DNA from: Pseudoalteromonas espejiana DSM 9414
GTDB taxonomy: Bacteria; Pseudomonadota; Gammaproteobacteria; Enterobacterales; Alteromonadaceae
NCBI RefSeq assembly: GCF_002221525.1
Contig: NZ_CP011028.1
Span: forward strand, 2,863,001 to 2,927,000
Direction: 5' to 3'
Length of the DNA stretch: 64,000 nt
Shown here piece after piece: positions 37,215-47,762 of the stretch. Position 1 is the first letter of the stretch, and the number at the start of each line of letters is the position of its first letter. Below the pieces are notes generated by a model. That model saw only the letters and a program-made list of their open reading frames with translations, did not search any database and was not told the DNA's origin. The position numbers were made by a program, and so were the translations under genes.

Positions 37215-39155
37215 TTAACGATTTAATCGGTTTTCTATGAGCTCATCAACTACGGTTGGGTCTGCAAGTGTTGATGTATCGCCGAGCTGTTGATGCTCAT
37301 TAGCGGCAATTTTACGTAAAATACGGCGCATAATCTTACCAGAGCGTGTTTTAGGTAAACCAGGTGACCATTGAATCATATCGGGAGAAGCAATAGGGCT
37401 TAGCTCTTTACGCACCCAATTACGCACTTCTTTAGTAAGCTCATCACTCACTGTAATGCCTTCATTTGGCGTGATGTATACGTAAATGCCTTGGCCTTTA
37501 ATATCATGTGGGTAACCAACTACTGCGGCCTCTGCTACCGCTTCGTGTGCTACTAGCGCACTTTCTATTTCAGCAGTACCTAAGCGGTGACCCGAAACAT
37601 TAAGCACATCATCTACACGCCCTGTGATCCAATAGTAACCGTCTTCATCACGGCGACAACCGTCACCTGTAAAGTAAACACCAGGGTAAGCACTAAAATA
37701 GGTTTGCTCAAAGCGTTCGTGGTCGCCATAAACAGTGCGTGCTTGTGAAGGCCAGCTATCTAAAATAACTAAATTACCATCAACCGCACCTTCTAATGTA
37801 TTACCCTCTGCATCAAATAGCGCCGGTGCAATGCCAAAAAACGGATGAGTTGCAGAGCCAGGTTTAGTTTGCGTAGCGCCCGGTAGTGGCGTGATCATAA
37901 TGCCACCCGTTTCGGTTTGCCACCAAGTATCAACTATTGGGCAATTTGAATTACCAATATTTTCGTAATACCACGTCCAGGCTTCTGGATTAATTGGTTC
38001 GCCCACTGAGCCTAAAATACGTAAGCTTTCACGCTTTGAAGACGCTGTAGGTTCATCCCCTTTAGCCATTAATGCGCGGATAGCGGTGGGCGCTGTGTAT
38101 AAAATGGTTACGCCATGTTTATCAACCACTTCGCCCATACGTCCTGCAGTTGGGTAAGTCGGTACGCCTTCAAATACAACTTGTGTACAACCATTAACAA
38201 GTGGGCCATAAGCAATGTAACTATGGCCTGTGATCCAACCTACATCGGCACTACACCAATACACGTCGTCCTCTTGTAAATCAAATACATATTCGTGCGT
38301 CATTGATGAATACACTAAATAGCCGCCAGTCGTGTGTACTACGCCTTTTGGCTGACCCGTTGAACCCGATGTATATAAAATAAATAATGGATCTTCTGCC
38401 TTCATTGGTTCCGGTTCGCATTGCGCTGGTAAGTCAGCAACAAGGTCGTGCCACCAAATGTCGTGCTCGTTCCAATCAACTTCGCCACCCGTCAGCTGAT
38501 GTACAACAACGTGTTCAATTGTTGTAACAGACTCTTGCGCTACCGCTTCATCTACGTTGGCTTTTAATGGTACACAGTTGCCCGCACGGCGACCTTCATC
38601 AGAAGTGATCACCACTTTAGCACCCGAATCTTTAATGCGATCAGCAATAGCTGAAGGAGAAAACCCCCCAAATACAACCGAATGAATAGCACCAATACGC
38701 GCACACGCCTGCATAGCGTAAATGGCCTGTGGTGTCATAGGCATATAAATAGCTACACGGTCACCCTTTTGTACGCCCAGTTTTTTTAGGCCATTGGCAA
38801 ATTTAGCGACTTCGTTGTGTAATTGTTGGTAGGTAATGTTTTCAGTTTGGTTTGGGTTATCACCCTCCCAAATAAGTGCAACTTTATCGGCTTTAGTTTT
38901 TAAATGGCGGTCAATACAGTTGTAAGATGCGTTTAAGTAGCCATCTTCGTACCATTTTATGTCTATATGGCCTTTATCAAATGAGGTGTTTTTAACTTTG
39001 GTATAGGGAGTAAACCAATCTAAGCGCTGGCCATGTTCACGCCAAAACCCTTGTGGGTCATCAATCGACTGTTTGTAGAGTGTATTATATTTTTCGTTAT
39101 CAACTAACGTCGTTTTTTCAATGTGTGCAGGAACAGGATAGATACTTTGTGACAT
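37215..39155 (-). CDS. acs: Acetyl-CoA synthetase
   Basis: 646 residues from ATG 39155, chosen for GGAG six bases upstream; the longer start at 39167 has none. It is an AMP-forming adenylate synthetase with the P-loop-like [11 protein letters not shown] motif, the WWQTETGG motif and the C-terminal [11 protein letters not shown] containing the regulatory acetylation lysine. It turns acetate, ATP and CoA into acetyl-CoA, allowing scavenging of low acetate. It is followed by its probable regulator and divergent from an outer-membrane porin. Confidence 0.96.
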   Translation of the reverse strand: MSQSIYPVPAHIEKTTLVDNEKYNTLYKQSIDDPQGFWREHGQRLDWFTPYTKVKNTSFDKGHIDIKWYEDGYLNASYNCIDRHLKTKADKVALIWEGDNPNQTENITYQQLHNEVAKFANGLKKLGVQKGDRVAIYMPMTPQAIYAMQACARIGAIHSVVFGGFSPSAIADRIKDSGAKVVITSDEGRRAGNCVPLKANVDEAVAQESVTTIEHVVVHQLTGGEVDWNEHDIWWHDLVADLPAQCEPEPMKAEDPLFILYTSGSTGQPKGVVHTTGGYLVYSSMTHEYVFDLQEDDVYWCSADVGWITGHSYIAYGPLVNGCTQVVFEGVPTYPTAGRMGEVVDKHGVTILYTAPTAIRALMAKGDEPTASSKRESLRILGSVGEPINPEAWTWYYENIGNSNCPIVDTWWQTETGGIMITPLPGATQTKPGSATHPFFGIAPALFDAEGNTLEGAVDGNLVILDSWPSQARTVYGDHERFEQTYFSAYPGVYFTGDGCRRDEDGYYWITGRVDDVLNVSGHRLGTAEIESALVAHEAVAEAAVVGYPHDIKGQGIYVYITPNEGITVSDELTKEVRNWVRKELSPIASPDMIQWSPGLPKTRSGKIMRRILRKIAANEHQQLGDTSTLADPTVVDELIENRLNR

Positions 39156-39584
39156 CTCAGTCTCCATTTTAATAACTTGCCATGAATTAAGGATTACTCA
39201 GCAGTACTTTATTAAGTATTAGACCTTAGTTGTACAACCCTTCTAATTGCCGGTTTGTGGTTTATAATCTCGCGGCTCATGACTTTTTTACATAGAAATA
39301 CAATATGTTAAATATAAGTAAGTGGTCACTAAATTACTCTTAAACCTTCGTCTTATAGACCAATAGTTAATTGAGTAAATTTCACACATATTTAAAAGTA
39401 AATTTCGAGAAAATAGAATAATGACGCAGTAGTACTGCTCACGTTTTATTTACCGAATAAAATAAATAGTGTAACGCCAATAATGAGCAATAATTTTTTA
39501 TTCGTAAGTAATACCTGTAGCAAGTAATACATTTAAGCGTTTAAAAAAGTAACAAACAACAAGTAGCCTTTAAAGGACACCATA
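39156..39584. other. Divergent promoter region between acs and porin
   Basis: About 430 AT-rich bases. It must carry promoters for acs (minus) and the DcaP-like porin (plus), whose divergent arrangement suggests shared carbon-source control. I searched by eye for CRP-like (TGTGA-N6-TCACA) and sigma-54 sites and saw none good enough to report. Confidence 0.4.
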
Positions 39585-40754
39585 ATGAAATTTACCCCAT
39601 TAAAAACATTGGCAGCAAGTGCTGTACTATGCGCACTAACAAGTACGGCATATGCAGCAACTGCAGCAAAAATCGGCGATACAGAATTTACTTACGGCGG
39701 ATACATTAAGTTAGACACTATGTGGAGCGATTACTCTGCAGGCGCCCCTTCGGGCTCTAGTGTTGGTCGTGATTTTTATGTGCCAAGCACGCTGCCTGTT
39801 GGTGACGATGACGATTCTGATGCTGTATTTGACATGCACGCACGCGAATCGCGCTTTAATTTTGGTACATCAACGTTAATGGATAACGGTAAAACGGTAA
39901 AAACTAAAATTGAGTTAGACTTTTTAGCATCAGCACCAGGTGGTAATGAGCGCGTTTCAAATTCATACGCGCCGCGTATTCGCCATGCTTTTGTTACTTA
40001 CGACGGTTGGTTATTTGGTCAAACATGGTCAAACTTTCAAAACGTGGGTGCACTTGCTGAAACGCTTGATTTTGTAGGCCCAGCCGAGGGCACTGTATTT
40101 GTGCGCCAAACACAAATTAAATACACTACAGGCGCATGGTCGTTCTCATTAGAGAACCCAGAGAGCACTATTACCACTCAAGGTGGCGCGCGTGTAGAAA
40201 CAGACGATGCATCACTTCCTGATTTTACAGCACGTTACACACATAACGCCGACTGGGGTAACTTTGTTGTTGCAGCACTTGCTCGTCAACTTACTTATAA
40301 AGTGGGCGATGTAGATGCAGATGAGACCTCATTTGGTGTTAGCGCATCTGGTCGTGTAAATTTTGGTGAAGACTACCTTAAATTTATGCTTACTCAAGGT
40401 AAAGGTTTGGGCCGTTATGTAGGTTTGAATGTAGCACACGGTGCAGTACTTGATGGTGATGAGTTAGATGCAATTGACTCAACCTCGGGCTTTGTTGCTT
40501 ATCAGCATAAGTGGACAAGCCAGTGGCGCTCAACTTTCTTATATTCTTTTTTTAGTGCCGATAACAACACTGATTTACTAACAATCTCTGGCGATCCGGT
40601 TGAATCTAGTCAAAGCTTTAGCGCAAACATTTTATACTCACCTGTTAAACGTTTAACATTTGGCGCTGAGTTTAAACACGCAGAGCGTGAAACTGAAAGC
40701 GGCGTAGATGGTGATTTAGAACGCTTGCAGTTCTCTGTTAAGTACAACTTTTAA
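39585..40754 (+). CDS. DcaP-like outer-membrane porin
   Basis: 389 residues with a signal peptide ending in AYA (about residue 24). A 16-strand-porin-like sequence follows: YGGYIKLDTMWSDYS at the mature start, the conserved ESRFNFGT and AFVTYDGWLFGQTWSNF segments, and a C-terminal phenylalanine in KYNF. It resembles the DcaP family, trimeric porins for dicarboxylates and other small acids. GGAC ribosome site. It is divergent from acs, consistent with uptake of organic acids. A strong terminator follows. Confidence 0.82.
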   Translation: MKFTPLKTLAASAVLCALTSTAYAATAAKIGDTEFTYGGYIKLDTMWSDYSAGAPSGSSVGRDFYVPSTLPVGDDDDSDAVFDMHARESRFNFGTSTLMDNGKTVKTKIELDFLASAPGGNERVSNSYAPRIRHAFVTYDGWLFGQTWSNFQNVGALAETLDFVGPAEGTVFVRQTQIKYTTGAWSFSLENPESTITTQGGARVETDDASLPDFTARYTHNADWGNFVVAALARQLTYKVGDVDADETSFGVSASGRVNFGEDYLKFMLTQGKGLGRYVGLNVAHGAVLDGDELDAIDSTSGFVAYQHKWTSQWRSTFLYSFFSADNNTDLLTISGDPVESSQSFSANILYSPVKRLTFGAEFKHAERETESGVDGDLERLQFSVKYNF

Positions 40755-40775
40755 TTAAGCAATATTGATCACTTT

Positions 40776-40800
40776 AAAGCGGCTTCGGCCGCTTTTTTTA
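40776..40800 (+). terminator. Terminator of the DcaP-like porin gene
   Basis: A six-base GC-rich stem (AGCGGC / GCCGCT) has the very stable UUCG tetraloop and seven T residues follow. It is a textbook intrinsic terminator 22 bases after the stop. Confidence 0.95.
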
Positions 40801-40838
40801 TTTAAGTTTTAAATATTGCTAATAAAGGTAAATAGGCC

Positions 40839-41050
40839 TTATACCAATCCGCAATAATACTTAATCATTTCTAGGGGCTAAACGTGTCGATATCTGCGTT
40901 AAAAAATTCTCATTTACGACTGCATGGATGCAGAAGGTAGGGCAATGCAGGAGCATTTGCCGAGAACAACTAAATAGCGAATTTTTTGCCTTGCTATCAC
41001 CACGTTTTTCCATCCTCAAATAGATCACTTAATTATGCGGATTGGTATTA
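40839..41050. mobile_element. Second type of inverted-repeat (MITE-like) element
   Basis: About 210 bases. The outer 13 bases ATACCAATCCGCA (40841-40853) are exactly complementary to 41036-41048, and the match continues imperfectly for about 35 bases inward. Deeper inside, AAACGTG and AAAAAATTC-type blocks on the left find imperfect complements on the right, so the whole element can fold into one long hairpin. It holds no reading frame. It is unrelated in sequence to the element at 4889-5146. Single copy in the window; the terminal sequence looks like dispersed repeats of marine gammaproteobacteria. Confidence 0.6.
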
Positions 41051-41145
41051 CACACTTTTGTTAAACTCAGCTGCAATTTAGTTGCTAAAATCCACTAACT
41101 ACCTCTATCAGCTTCTAATAATGCAAAGAAGCTAAAAACGCTATT

Positions 41146-41164
41146 GAAAATAAATCTCATTTAG
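41146..41164. promoter_or_regulatory. Weak Fur-box candidate before TonB receptor gene
   Basis: A 19-base stretch about 45 bases before the receptor start agrees with the GATAATGATAATCATTATC consensus at about 11 of 19 positions. Siderophore receptor genes are usually Fur-controlled, which raises the prior, but this match is modest in AT-rich DNA. Confidence 0.25.
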
Positions 41165-41206
41165 ATTATGTTATGCACTTCTTTTTTGAACCTATTGGAA
41201 AAACAC

Positions 41207-43333
41207 ATGTCGTCCCCACAAATTTTGCGTTTATCTAAGCTAAGTCTTATTACATCACTCGTTTTATCTGGTCATGCATTTGCACAAGAAACAAATACAA
41301 AAGATGACTCACTAGAAAAAATAGCTGTATACGGCCAGCACCATAAAAACTACATCACAGAAGATGCGCAATCTGCTACTAAGTTAGGCCTAACAATTAA
41401 AGAAACACCGCAAAGTATTTCTGTTGTTTCTCGTGCTCTAATGGATGATTTTTCACTAGACGATATTAACTCTGTACTTGAAAGCACGCCAGGGGTAACC
41501 GTTGAGCAAATAGAAACAGACCGTACTTACTTTAAAGCCCGTGGTTTTGAAATCACAAACTTTCAAGTAAATGGTTTAGGTATCCCGCAAAGCTCAGGAT
41601 CAATTCAGGGAACCTTAGATACTTCTATTTATGACCGAGTTGAAATTGTTCGTGGCGCTAATGGTTTAATGACCGGTGCGGGTAACCCATCTGCCACGGT
41701 AAATATGGTACTTAAAAAACCAACTTACATAACGCAAGCACATGCATCTTTATCTTACGGCTCTTGGGATAACAAACGCTTAGAGCTTGATGTTTCAACA
41801 CCCATTAATGAGAACCACGCTGTACGTGCAGTATTTACAAAACAAAAATCTGAGTCATACCTAGATCGTTACGAAACAGATAAAACAATTGGTTACTTAG
41901 CCTATGAAGGCAAACTAACTGACGATACAACGTTAAGCATCAACTATGTTAATCAACAAAAAGATGCCGACAGCCCTCTTTGGGGAGCATTACCTCTTTA
42001 TTATACCGATGGCACAGCAACAGATTACGATGTATCTACAAGCACTGCAGCTGATTGGTCATATTGGGATAACAGCGCAGAGCAAGTATATGTAACACTT
42101 GAGCAAAACTTATCTGCTACTTGGGTAGCTACAGCGCGTTATGCACACATAGAAAACGAGCAAGACTCAGAACTATTTTACGTATTCGGTACACCAGATA
42201 GCGAAACTGGCCTTGGTTTAACAGGTTACGCAAGTCGTTACGACTACGAAGATAAGCACGACCTGTTTGATTTATACGCTAGCGGAAAATTTGATTTATT
42301 TGGTCAAGAGCACGACTTATCATTTGGTGTAAGCCAAGCTAAAATGGATTATAACGAACAGTCGCTTTTCGATTACACCACAGGTAACGGCTTTCCTCCG
42401 ATGCCATCGCTTGACTCGTGGGATGGCGTAATACCTGAAGCAACCCTTGTTGATGCCTTAAGTGGCAGTGACATAAAAAATAAGCAACAATCAGCCTATG
42501 TATCTACACGTATAAAGTTAGGTGAACCATTAAGCGTACTAGCCGGTGTGCGTTACACTGATTGGGAAACTTCTGGCAGTGCTTATGGTGTTGAACAAAC
42601 GCGTGATGATAGCGAAGTTATTCCATATTTCGGTGCTGTTTATGACTTTACTGAATCGTTTTCAGCGTACGCAAGCTACACAGAAACGTTCGTACCGCAA
42701 AAAGAGCTAGATATCAACAATGAGCAACTTGCACCAATAACAGGTAAAAGTAGCGAAATTGGCGTAAAAGCACAGCTTTTAGATGACCAAGTATTTGTCA
42801 CCTTTGCTTACTTTGATGCAAAACAGGAAGGACTTGCCGTTGAAATAGCAAACACAGCACCAAATTCTCGTTACTACGCCGCTGACGGTATTAACAGTGA
42901 CGGTTTTGAAATTGAGCTAAGCGGTAAGATTACAGATGATTTAAGTGCAAGCATTAGCTTTAGTAACCTAAGTATTGAAGGTGACGATGAGGTAGAAAAT
43001 TACACACCAGAAAATCAGCTTAAATTAGCAGCTACTTACCAAGTACCGTTTGTTGAAGGCTTAACATTTGGTGCAAACTACCGCTGGCAAGACTCTACAA
43101 CTCGTGACCAATATGATGAAAATGCTGAGCCTAGAGTATATGTAACAACCACGAATCAAGATGCTTACGGCATACTCGATTTAATGGCTAACTATAAAAT
43201 CACTAAAAACGTAGGTGTTACTTTTAACGTAAACAACACCACAGATGAAAAATACCTACACAGCCTATACTGGGCGCAAGGTTACTATGGCGCGCCACGT
43301 AACTACGCGCTTTCAGTTAACTGGCAGCTATAA
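41207..43333 (+). CDS. TonB-dependent siderophore-type receptor
   Basis: 708 residues from ATG 41207, which gives a good signal peptide (ending in HAFAQ) and a GGA ribosome site; the open frame begins at 41168 without support. The plug domain carries KETPQSISVVSR and the YDRVEIVRGANGLMTGAGNPSATVNM segment typical of ferric siderophore receptors of the FhuE/FoxA type. The 22-strand barrel ends in LSVNWQL (not the usual terminal Phe). It imports an iron chelate across the outer membrane using TonB energy. No biosynthesis or permease genes are adjacent, so the ligand is probably a xenosiderophore. Confidence 0.9.
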   Translation: MSSPQILRLSKLSLITSLVLSGHAFAQETNTKDDSLEKIAVYGQHHKNYITEDAQSATKLGLTIKETPQSISVVSRALMDDFSLDDINSVLESTPGVTVEQIETDRTYFKARGFEITNFQVNGLGIPQSSGSIQGTLDTSIYDRVEIVRGANGLMTGAGNPSATVNMVLKKPTYITQAHASLSYGSWDNKRLELDVSTPINENHAVRAVFTKQKSESYLDRYETDKTIGYLAYEGKLTDDTTLSINYVNQQKDADSPLWGALPLYYTDGTATDYDVSTSTAADWSYWDNSAEQVYVTLEQNLSATWVATARYAHIENEQDSELFYVFGTPDSETGLGLTGYASRYDYEDKHDLFDLYASGKFDLFGQEHDLSFGVSQAKMDYNEQSLFDYTTGNGFPPMPSLDSWDGVIPEATLVDALSGSDIKNKQQSAYVSTRIKLGEPLSVLAGVRYTDWETSGSAYGVEQTRDDSEVIPYFGAVYDFTESFSAYASYTETFVPQKELDINNEQLAPITGKSSEIGVKAQLLDDQVFVTFAYFDAKQEGLAVEIANTAPNSRYYAADGINSDGFEIELSGKITDDLSASISFSNLSIEGDDEVENYTPENQLKLAATYQVPFVEGLTFGANYRWQDSTTRDQYDENAEPRVYVTTTNQDAYGILDLMANYKITKNVGVTFNVNNTTDEKYLHSLYWAQGYYGAPRNYALSVNWQL

Positions 43334-43364
43334 TCAGCTAATTTATTGTTAGCTGAAATAAATT

Positions 43365-43391
43365 AAAAACGGCACTTTATGTGCCGTTTTT
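43365..43391 (+). terminator. Terminator of the TonB receptor gene
   Basis: An 11-base perfect stem (43365-43375 with 43381-43391), a five-base loop and flanking A- and T-runs. A second smaller hairpin (TCAGCTA / TAGCTGA) lies just before it. Confidence 0.9.
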
Positions 43392-43407
43392 ATTTTAAAT
43401 TTAAATA

Positions 43408-43443
43408 CAAAAAGGCGCTAACCATTACTGGTTAGCGCCTTTT
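43408..43443 (-). terminator. Terminator of recA
   Basis: A 15-base perfect stem (43410-43424 with 43429-43443) with a four-base loop and, on the minus strand, a T-rich tail. It lies 40 bases past the recA stop and back to back with the receptor terminator. Confidence 0.9.
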
Positions 43444-43483
43444 AAAGCTCGGGTCAAATCAAGCTTAGAGAACGTTGAATAGC

Positions 43484-44527
43484 TTAAAGGTCAGATTCAT
43501 CACCTAATACGTCTTCACCATCTTCTGGCTCAACGGTTGCTTTTAGTAGCAACATATCACGTAACTTGCCTTCAATTTCATCTGCAATTTCTACATTTTC
43601 TTTCAAAAACTTAATTGAGTTTGATTTACCTTGGCCTACTTTGTTGCCGTTGTAACTGTACCAAGCACCTGCTTTTTCAACAATTTTGTGCTTAACACCT
43701 AAATCAATTAACTCACCTTGCTTAGAAATACCTTCACCATACATGATGATAAATTCAGCTTGTTTAAACGGAGGTGCAACCTTGTTTTTAACCACTTTAA
43801 CGCGGGTTTCGTTACCTACAACCTCATCGCCCTCTTTTACAGAGCCAATGCGGCGAATATCAATACGAACTGACGCGTAAAATTTAAGTGCATTACCACC
43901 AGTTGTGGTTTCAGGGTTACCAAACATTACACCAATTTTCATACGAATTTGGTTAATGAAAATACATAACGTGTTAGAGCGCTTAATGTTACCGGTAAGC
44001 TTACGTAATGCTTGCGACATTAAACGTGCTTGTAAGCCCATGTGCGAGTCGCCCATGTCGCCTTCAATTTCAGCTTTTGGTGTTAATGCTGCTACTGAAT
44101 CGACAATAACTACGTCAACCGCGCTTGAACGTACTAACATGTCACAAATTTCTAGCGCTTGTTCACCTGTATCTGGCTGAGATACTAAAAGCTCATCAAT
44201 ATTTACGCCTAGTTTTTGTGCGTATACAGGATCTAGAGCATGCTCAGCATCAACAAAGGCACATGTTTTACCTTCTTTTTGAGCTTGCGCGATAACTTGC
44301 AAAGTAAGCGTTGTTTTACCTGATGACTCAGGACCATACACTTCAACAATACGACCCATAGGTAAACCGCCTATGCCTAAGGCAATGTCGATCCCAAGTG
44401 AGCCTGTAGATACAGCATCAATGTTTAGGGCTTTGTTATCGCCCAACTTCATAATTGAGCCTTTACCAAATTGACGCTCAATTTGTGATAGTGCAGCGTC
44501 TAACGCTTTTTGTTTATTATCGTTCAT
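43484..44527 (-). CDS. recA: RecA recombinase
   Basis: 347 residues from ATG 44527, chosen because GGAG lies six bases upstream; the frame extends to 44539 without a site. Walker A GPESSGKT is at 65-72, and the LexA-cleaving and DNA-binding loops are conserved ([31 protein letters not shown]). The tail is acidic. It catalyses strand exchange and acts as SOS co-protease. A LexA box lies about 35 bases upstream. recX, which often follows recA, is absent here. Confidence 0.98.
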   Translation of the reverse strand: MNDNKQKALDAALSQIERQFGKGSIMKLGDNKALNIDAVSTGSLGIDIALGIGGLPMGRIVEVYGPESSGKTTLTLQVIAQAQKEGKTCAFVDAEHALDPVYAQKLGVNIDELLVSQPDTGEQALEICDMLVRSSAVDVVIVDSVAALTPKAEIEGDMGDSHMGLQARLMSQALRKLTGNIKRSNTLCIFINQIRMKIGVMFGNPETTTGGNALKFYASVRIDIRRIGSVKEGDEVVGNETRVKVVKNKVAPPFKQAEFIIMYGEGISKQGELIDLGVKHKIVEKAGAWYSYNGNKVGQGKSNSIKFLKENVEIADEIEGKLRDMLLLKATVEPEDGEDVLGDESDL

Positions 44528-44561
44528 TCTGTTCTCCAAATCCGGCTAATGCGAACAAGTA

Positions 44562-44581
44562 TACTGTATGAAATCACAGTA
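44562..44581. promoter_or_regulatory. LexA (SOS) box of recA
   Basis: The 20-base sequence has the CTG-N10-CAG core with extended TACTG...CAGTA ends, matching the gammaproteobacterial LexA operator. It lies 34 bases before the recA start codon, where LexA would cover the promoter. Confidence 0.9.
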
Positions 44582-44592
44582 TCAAGTGAAAT

Positions 44593-45084
44593 TTATAACT
44601 TTATCTGCTCTATTGTTTTTTTCAATGCAAATTCAATAGCTTGAGCCCTAACCTGCGCTCTGTCACCACTAAATATTTGCTCAAATGTAAATTGTTTGTC
44701 GGCAATTTGCAGGCAAAACCATACAAACCCCACAGGTTTGCCAGCTGTAGCGCCGCCCGGCCCTGCAATACCAGAAATAGCAATAGCCACATCGGCGTTA
44801 GCCACACTTTTTGCACCAAATGCCATCTCTTTTACAGTTTGCTCACTCACCGCACCATATTGTTCAAGCGTAGTATTAGCTACATTTAGCAGTTCATGCT
44901 TTGCTTCGTTGCTGTATGTCACAAAAGCGCGGCCTAAATAAGCTGAGCTTCCAGGGGTATCTGTAAGCGCATAACTCACTCCGCCACCAGTACATGACTC
45001 AGCGGTAGTGATCCATAAGCGTTTATCCGTTAAAATAACGCCCAATTGCGCAGCAAGTGTTTTAATCTCTTGATGTAATTCCAT
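44593..45084 (-). CDS. pncC: Nicotinamide-nucleotide amidase (CinA C-terminal domain)
   Basis: 163 residues from ATG 45084 (AAGG seven bases upstream). It is the stand-alone CinA C-terminal domain, with [17 protein letters not shown] at the N-terminal side and [12 protein letters not shown] in the middle. It deamidates NMN to nicotinic acid mononucleotide in pyridine nucleotide salvage. It lies directly upstream of recA, as in many gammaproteobacteria, and is divergent from mutS with only 21 bases between the two start codons. Confidence 0.93.
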   Translation of the reverse strand: MELHQEIKTLAAQLGVILTDKRLWITTAESCTGGGVSYALTDTPGSSAYLGRAFVTYSNEAKHELLNVANTTLEQYGAVSEQTVKEMAFGAKSVANADVAIAISGIAGPGGATAGKPVGFVWFCLQIADKQFTFEQIFSGDRAQVRAQAIEFALKKTIEQIKL

Positions 45085-45105
45085 ATTCAGCCTTTGGGTA
45101 AATAC

Positions 45106-47691
45106 ATGTCGTTTGATCTTTATGCACCGCACACTATAAAACAACAAACCCCTATGATGCAGCAGTATCTAAAAATAAAATCAGAGCATCGCGATATTTT
45201 ATTGTTTTATCGTATGGGGGATTTTTATGAACTCTTTTTTGACGACGCTAAACGCGCAGCTCAATTACTCGATATTTCACAAACTCATCGTGGCAAAGCT
45301 GGTGGCGACCCAATCCCTATGGCGGGCGTACCTTATCACGCGGTAGAAAACTATTTAGCGCGCTTAGTACAAATGGGCGAATCAGTTGCCATTTGTGAAC
45401 AAGTTGGCGACCCCGCTACCAGTAAAGGTCCGGTTGAGCGCAAAGTAGTGCGTATTGTAACACCAGGTACTATTTCAGATGAGGCGCTTTTACAAGAGCG
45501 ACAAGACAACCTACTTACCAGCGTGTGGCAAAATAAAAAAGGCCTGTATGGGATTGCCTACCTTGATATAAACTCGGGGCGATTTAATGTTGTAGAGGTT
45601 AACACCGACGAAGCATTTAGCTCAACCTTACAGCGCTTAGCACCCGCTGAGCTGTTATATTGTGAAAGCTTTGAAAATACACATTTAATTGAGCACATAA
45701 AAGGTGCTCGTCGCCGTCCTGAATGGGAATTCGACCTAGACACCGCACAACACCTATTATGCGATCAATTTGGTACTAAAGACTTAGTGGGTTTTGGGGT
45801 AGATAAAGCACATGCAGCCCTTGTAGCCGCAGGCTGTTTAATGCAATACGTAAAAGACACCCAACGTATAGCGCTACCGCATATCCGTGCCATTACCCTT
45901 GAGCATAACGAACATGCCGTTATACTCGATGCGGCAACGCGTAAAAACTTAGAACTGACTGTTAATCTGTCTGGCGGGTTTGAAAACACACTTGCCCAAG
46001 TACTTGATAAAACCGCCACGGCTATGGGCTCGCGTTTATTAAAGCGCCGTATTCATACGCCCGTTCGTAATAAAGATGAGCTTAACTCTCGTCTAAATGC
46101 AATAAGCGCAATTTTAGATGCTCAGCTATACGGCGAGTTACACGACTCATTAAAAGAAATTGGTGATATAGAGCGTGTAATAGCACGCCTTGCTTTATGC
46201 ACTGCACGCCCACGAGATTTAACACGCCTGCGCAGTGCCCTACAAGCACTCGCCCCGCTGCACGCATTATTAAACGATGCTAATGATGAACGTATCGCCA
46301 GCATTGTTCGCCATTCACCTGAACTACCAGAACTACAAGCTTTACTTGAGCGCGCAGTGATTGATAATCCACCAGTGCTAATACGTGACGGGGGCGTAAT
46401 TGCATCAGGTTATAACAGCGAGCTCGATGAATGGCGTAATTTAAGTAAAGGCGCAACCGACATACTCGATCAGCTTGAGCTTCGCGAACGTGAACGCACC
46501 GGTATTAGTACCTTAAAAATTGGTTATAACAAAGTGCATGGCTTTTTTATCGAAGTTAGCCGAGCAAACGCCCACTTAGTACCTGCCGATTATATTCGTC
46601 GTCAAACACTTAAAAATAACGAACGCTATATTATTCCAGAGCTAAAAGAGCACGAAGACAAAGTACTTGGTAGCCAATCAAAAGCGCTTGCGCTTGAAAA
46701 ACAGCTATATGAAGAGCTATTTGAATTTATAGCTCCGCACATTGAGCAATTACAAATGATGGCTAGCGTATTGGCCGATTTAGATGTACTCAATAACTTA
46801 GCCGAACGTGCTCAAACACTTAATTACGCTAAACCAGAGTTATGCGATAACGACAATATTAGCATTAAACAAGGTCGTCATCCGGTTGTTGAACAGGTAA
46901 TGAAAGAACCTTTCATTGCAAACCCCGTAGAACTTAATAGCCAACGTAAAATGCTGATTATTACAGGGCCAAATATGGGTGGTAAATCAACCTATATGCG
47001 CCAAACTGCTCTAATTGTATTAATGGCACACATTGGTTGTTACGTACCCGCCGACAGCGCGCACATAGGAAATATTGACCGTATATTTACGCGTATTGGG
47101 GCAAGTGATGATTTAGCATCTGGCCGCTCAACTTTTATGGTAGAGATGACCGAAACTGCGACTATATTAAATAACGCAACAGCTCAGTCGCTTGTGTTAA
47201 TGGACGAAATTGGCAGAGGAACAAGTACCTACGATGGCTTGTCGCTTGCTTATGCAACAGCCGATCATTTGGCTCAAAAAATATCGGCTAAAACATTATT
47301 TGCTACGCACTACTTTGAGCTTACTGAACTTGCAGAGCAAAAAACGGGGCTGGTTAATGTGCACCTTGATGCCATAGAGCATAACGATACCATTGCATTT
47401 ATGCATACCGTGCTTGATGGCGCAGCAAGTAAAAGCTTTGGTTTGCAAGTAGCCGCCCTTGCAGGTGTGCCTAAAGCGGTGATTACCCAAGCAAAACAAA
47501 AGCTTAAATTACTCGAAAATCACCAAAGCGTTACTGCCCCAAATACTGAGCAACAGGCATTTTCATTTAATAGTGAATTACCTGCGGCTGAGCCCTCTGA
47601 GGTTGAAGAGCAGCTAAGCGCAATAGACCCAGATAACCTCTCACCGCGCCAAGCGCACGATTTACTTTATAAATTAAAAGCACTGCTTTAA
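45106..47691 (+). CDS. mutS: DNA mismatch repair protein MutS
   Basis: 861 residues from ATG 45106; a TTG at 45094 would add four residues with no family support. The mismatch-recognition motif [11 protein letters not shown] is near the N-terminus, the central clamp and lever domains follow, and the ATPase Walker A GPNMGGKS is at 621-628 with the downstream [12 protein letters not shown] motif. The C-terminal dimerisation tail is present. It binds base mismatches and recruits MutL. Neighbours pncC, recA and rpoS form the usual gene cluster. Confidence 0.97.
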   Translation: MSFDLYAPHTIKQQTPMMQQYLKIKSEHRDILLFYRMGDFYELFFDDAKRAAQLLDISQTHRGKAGGDPIPMAGVPYHAVENYLARLVQMGESVAICEQVGDPATSKGPVERKVVRIVTPGTISDEALLQERQDNLLTSVWQNKKGLYGIAYLDINSGRFNVVEVNTDEAFSSTLQRLAPAELLYCESFENTHLIEHIKGARRRPEWEFDLDTAQHLLCDQFGTKDLVGFGVDKAHAALVAAGCLMQYVKDTQRIALPHIRAITLEHNEHAVILDAATRKNLELTVNLSGGFENTLAQVLDKTATAMGSRLLKRRIHTPVRNKDELNSRLNAISAILDAQLYGELHDSLKEIGDIERVIARLALCTARPRDLTRLRSALQALAPLHALLNDANDERIASIVRHSPELPELQALLERAVIDNPPVLIRDGGVIASGYNSELDEWRNLSKGATDILDQLELRERERTGISTLKIGYNKVHGFFIEVSRANAHLVPADYIRRQTLKNNERYIIPELKEHEDKVLGSQSKALALEKQLYEELFEFIAPHIEQLQMMASVLADLDVLNNLAERAQTLNYAKPELCDNDNISIKQGRHPVVEQVMKEPFIANPVELNSQRKMLIITGPNMGGKSTYMRQTALIVLMAHIGCYVPADSAHIGNIDRIFTRIGASDDLASGRSTFMVEMTETATILNNATAQSLVLMDEIGRGTSTYDGLSLAYATADHLAQKISAKTLFATHYFELTELAEQKTGLVNVHLDAIEHNDTIAFMHTVLDGAASKSFGLQVAALAGVPKAVITQAKQKLKLLENHQSVTAPNTEQQAFSFNSELPAAEPSEVEEQLSAIDPDNLSPRQAHDLLYKLKALL

Positions 47692-47704
47692 ATTTTGTCA
47701 GGCA

Positions 47705-47738
47705 TAAAAAAAGCTGAAGGTTTTACCCTTCAGCTTTT
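47705..47738. terminator. Bidirectional terminator mutS / rpoS
   Basis: A 12-base perfect stem (47709-47720 with 47727-47738) with a six-base loop, A-run on the left and T-run on the right, lies between the convergent mutS and rpoS genes. Confidence 0.92.
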
Positions 47739-47762
47739 AACACATAGGCTGTATTAAATCTG

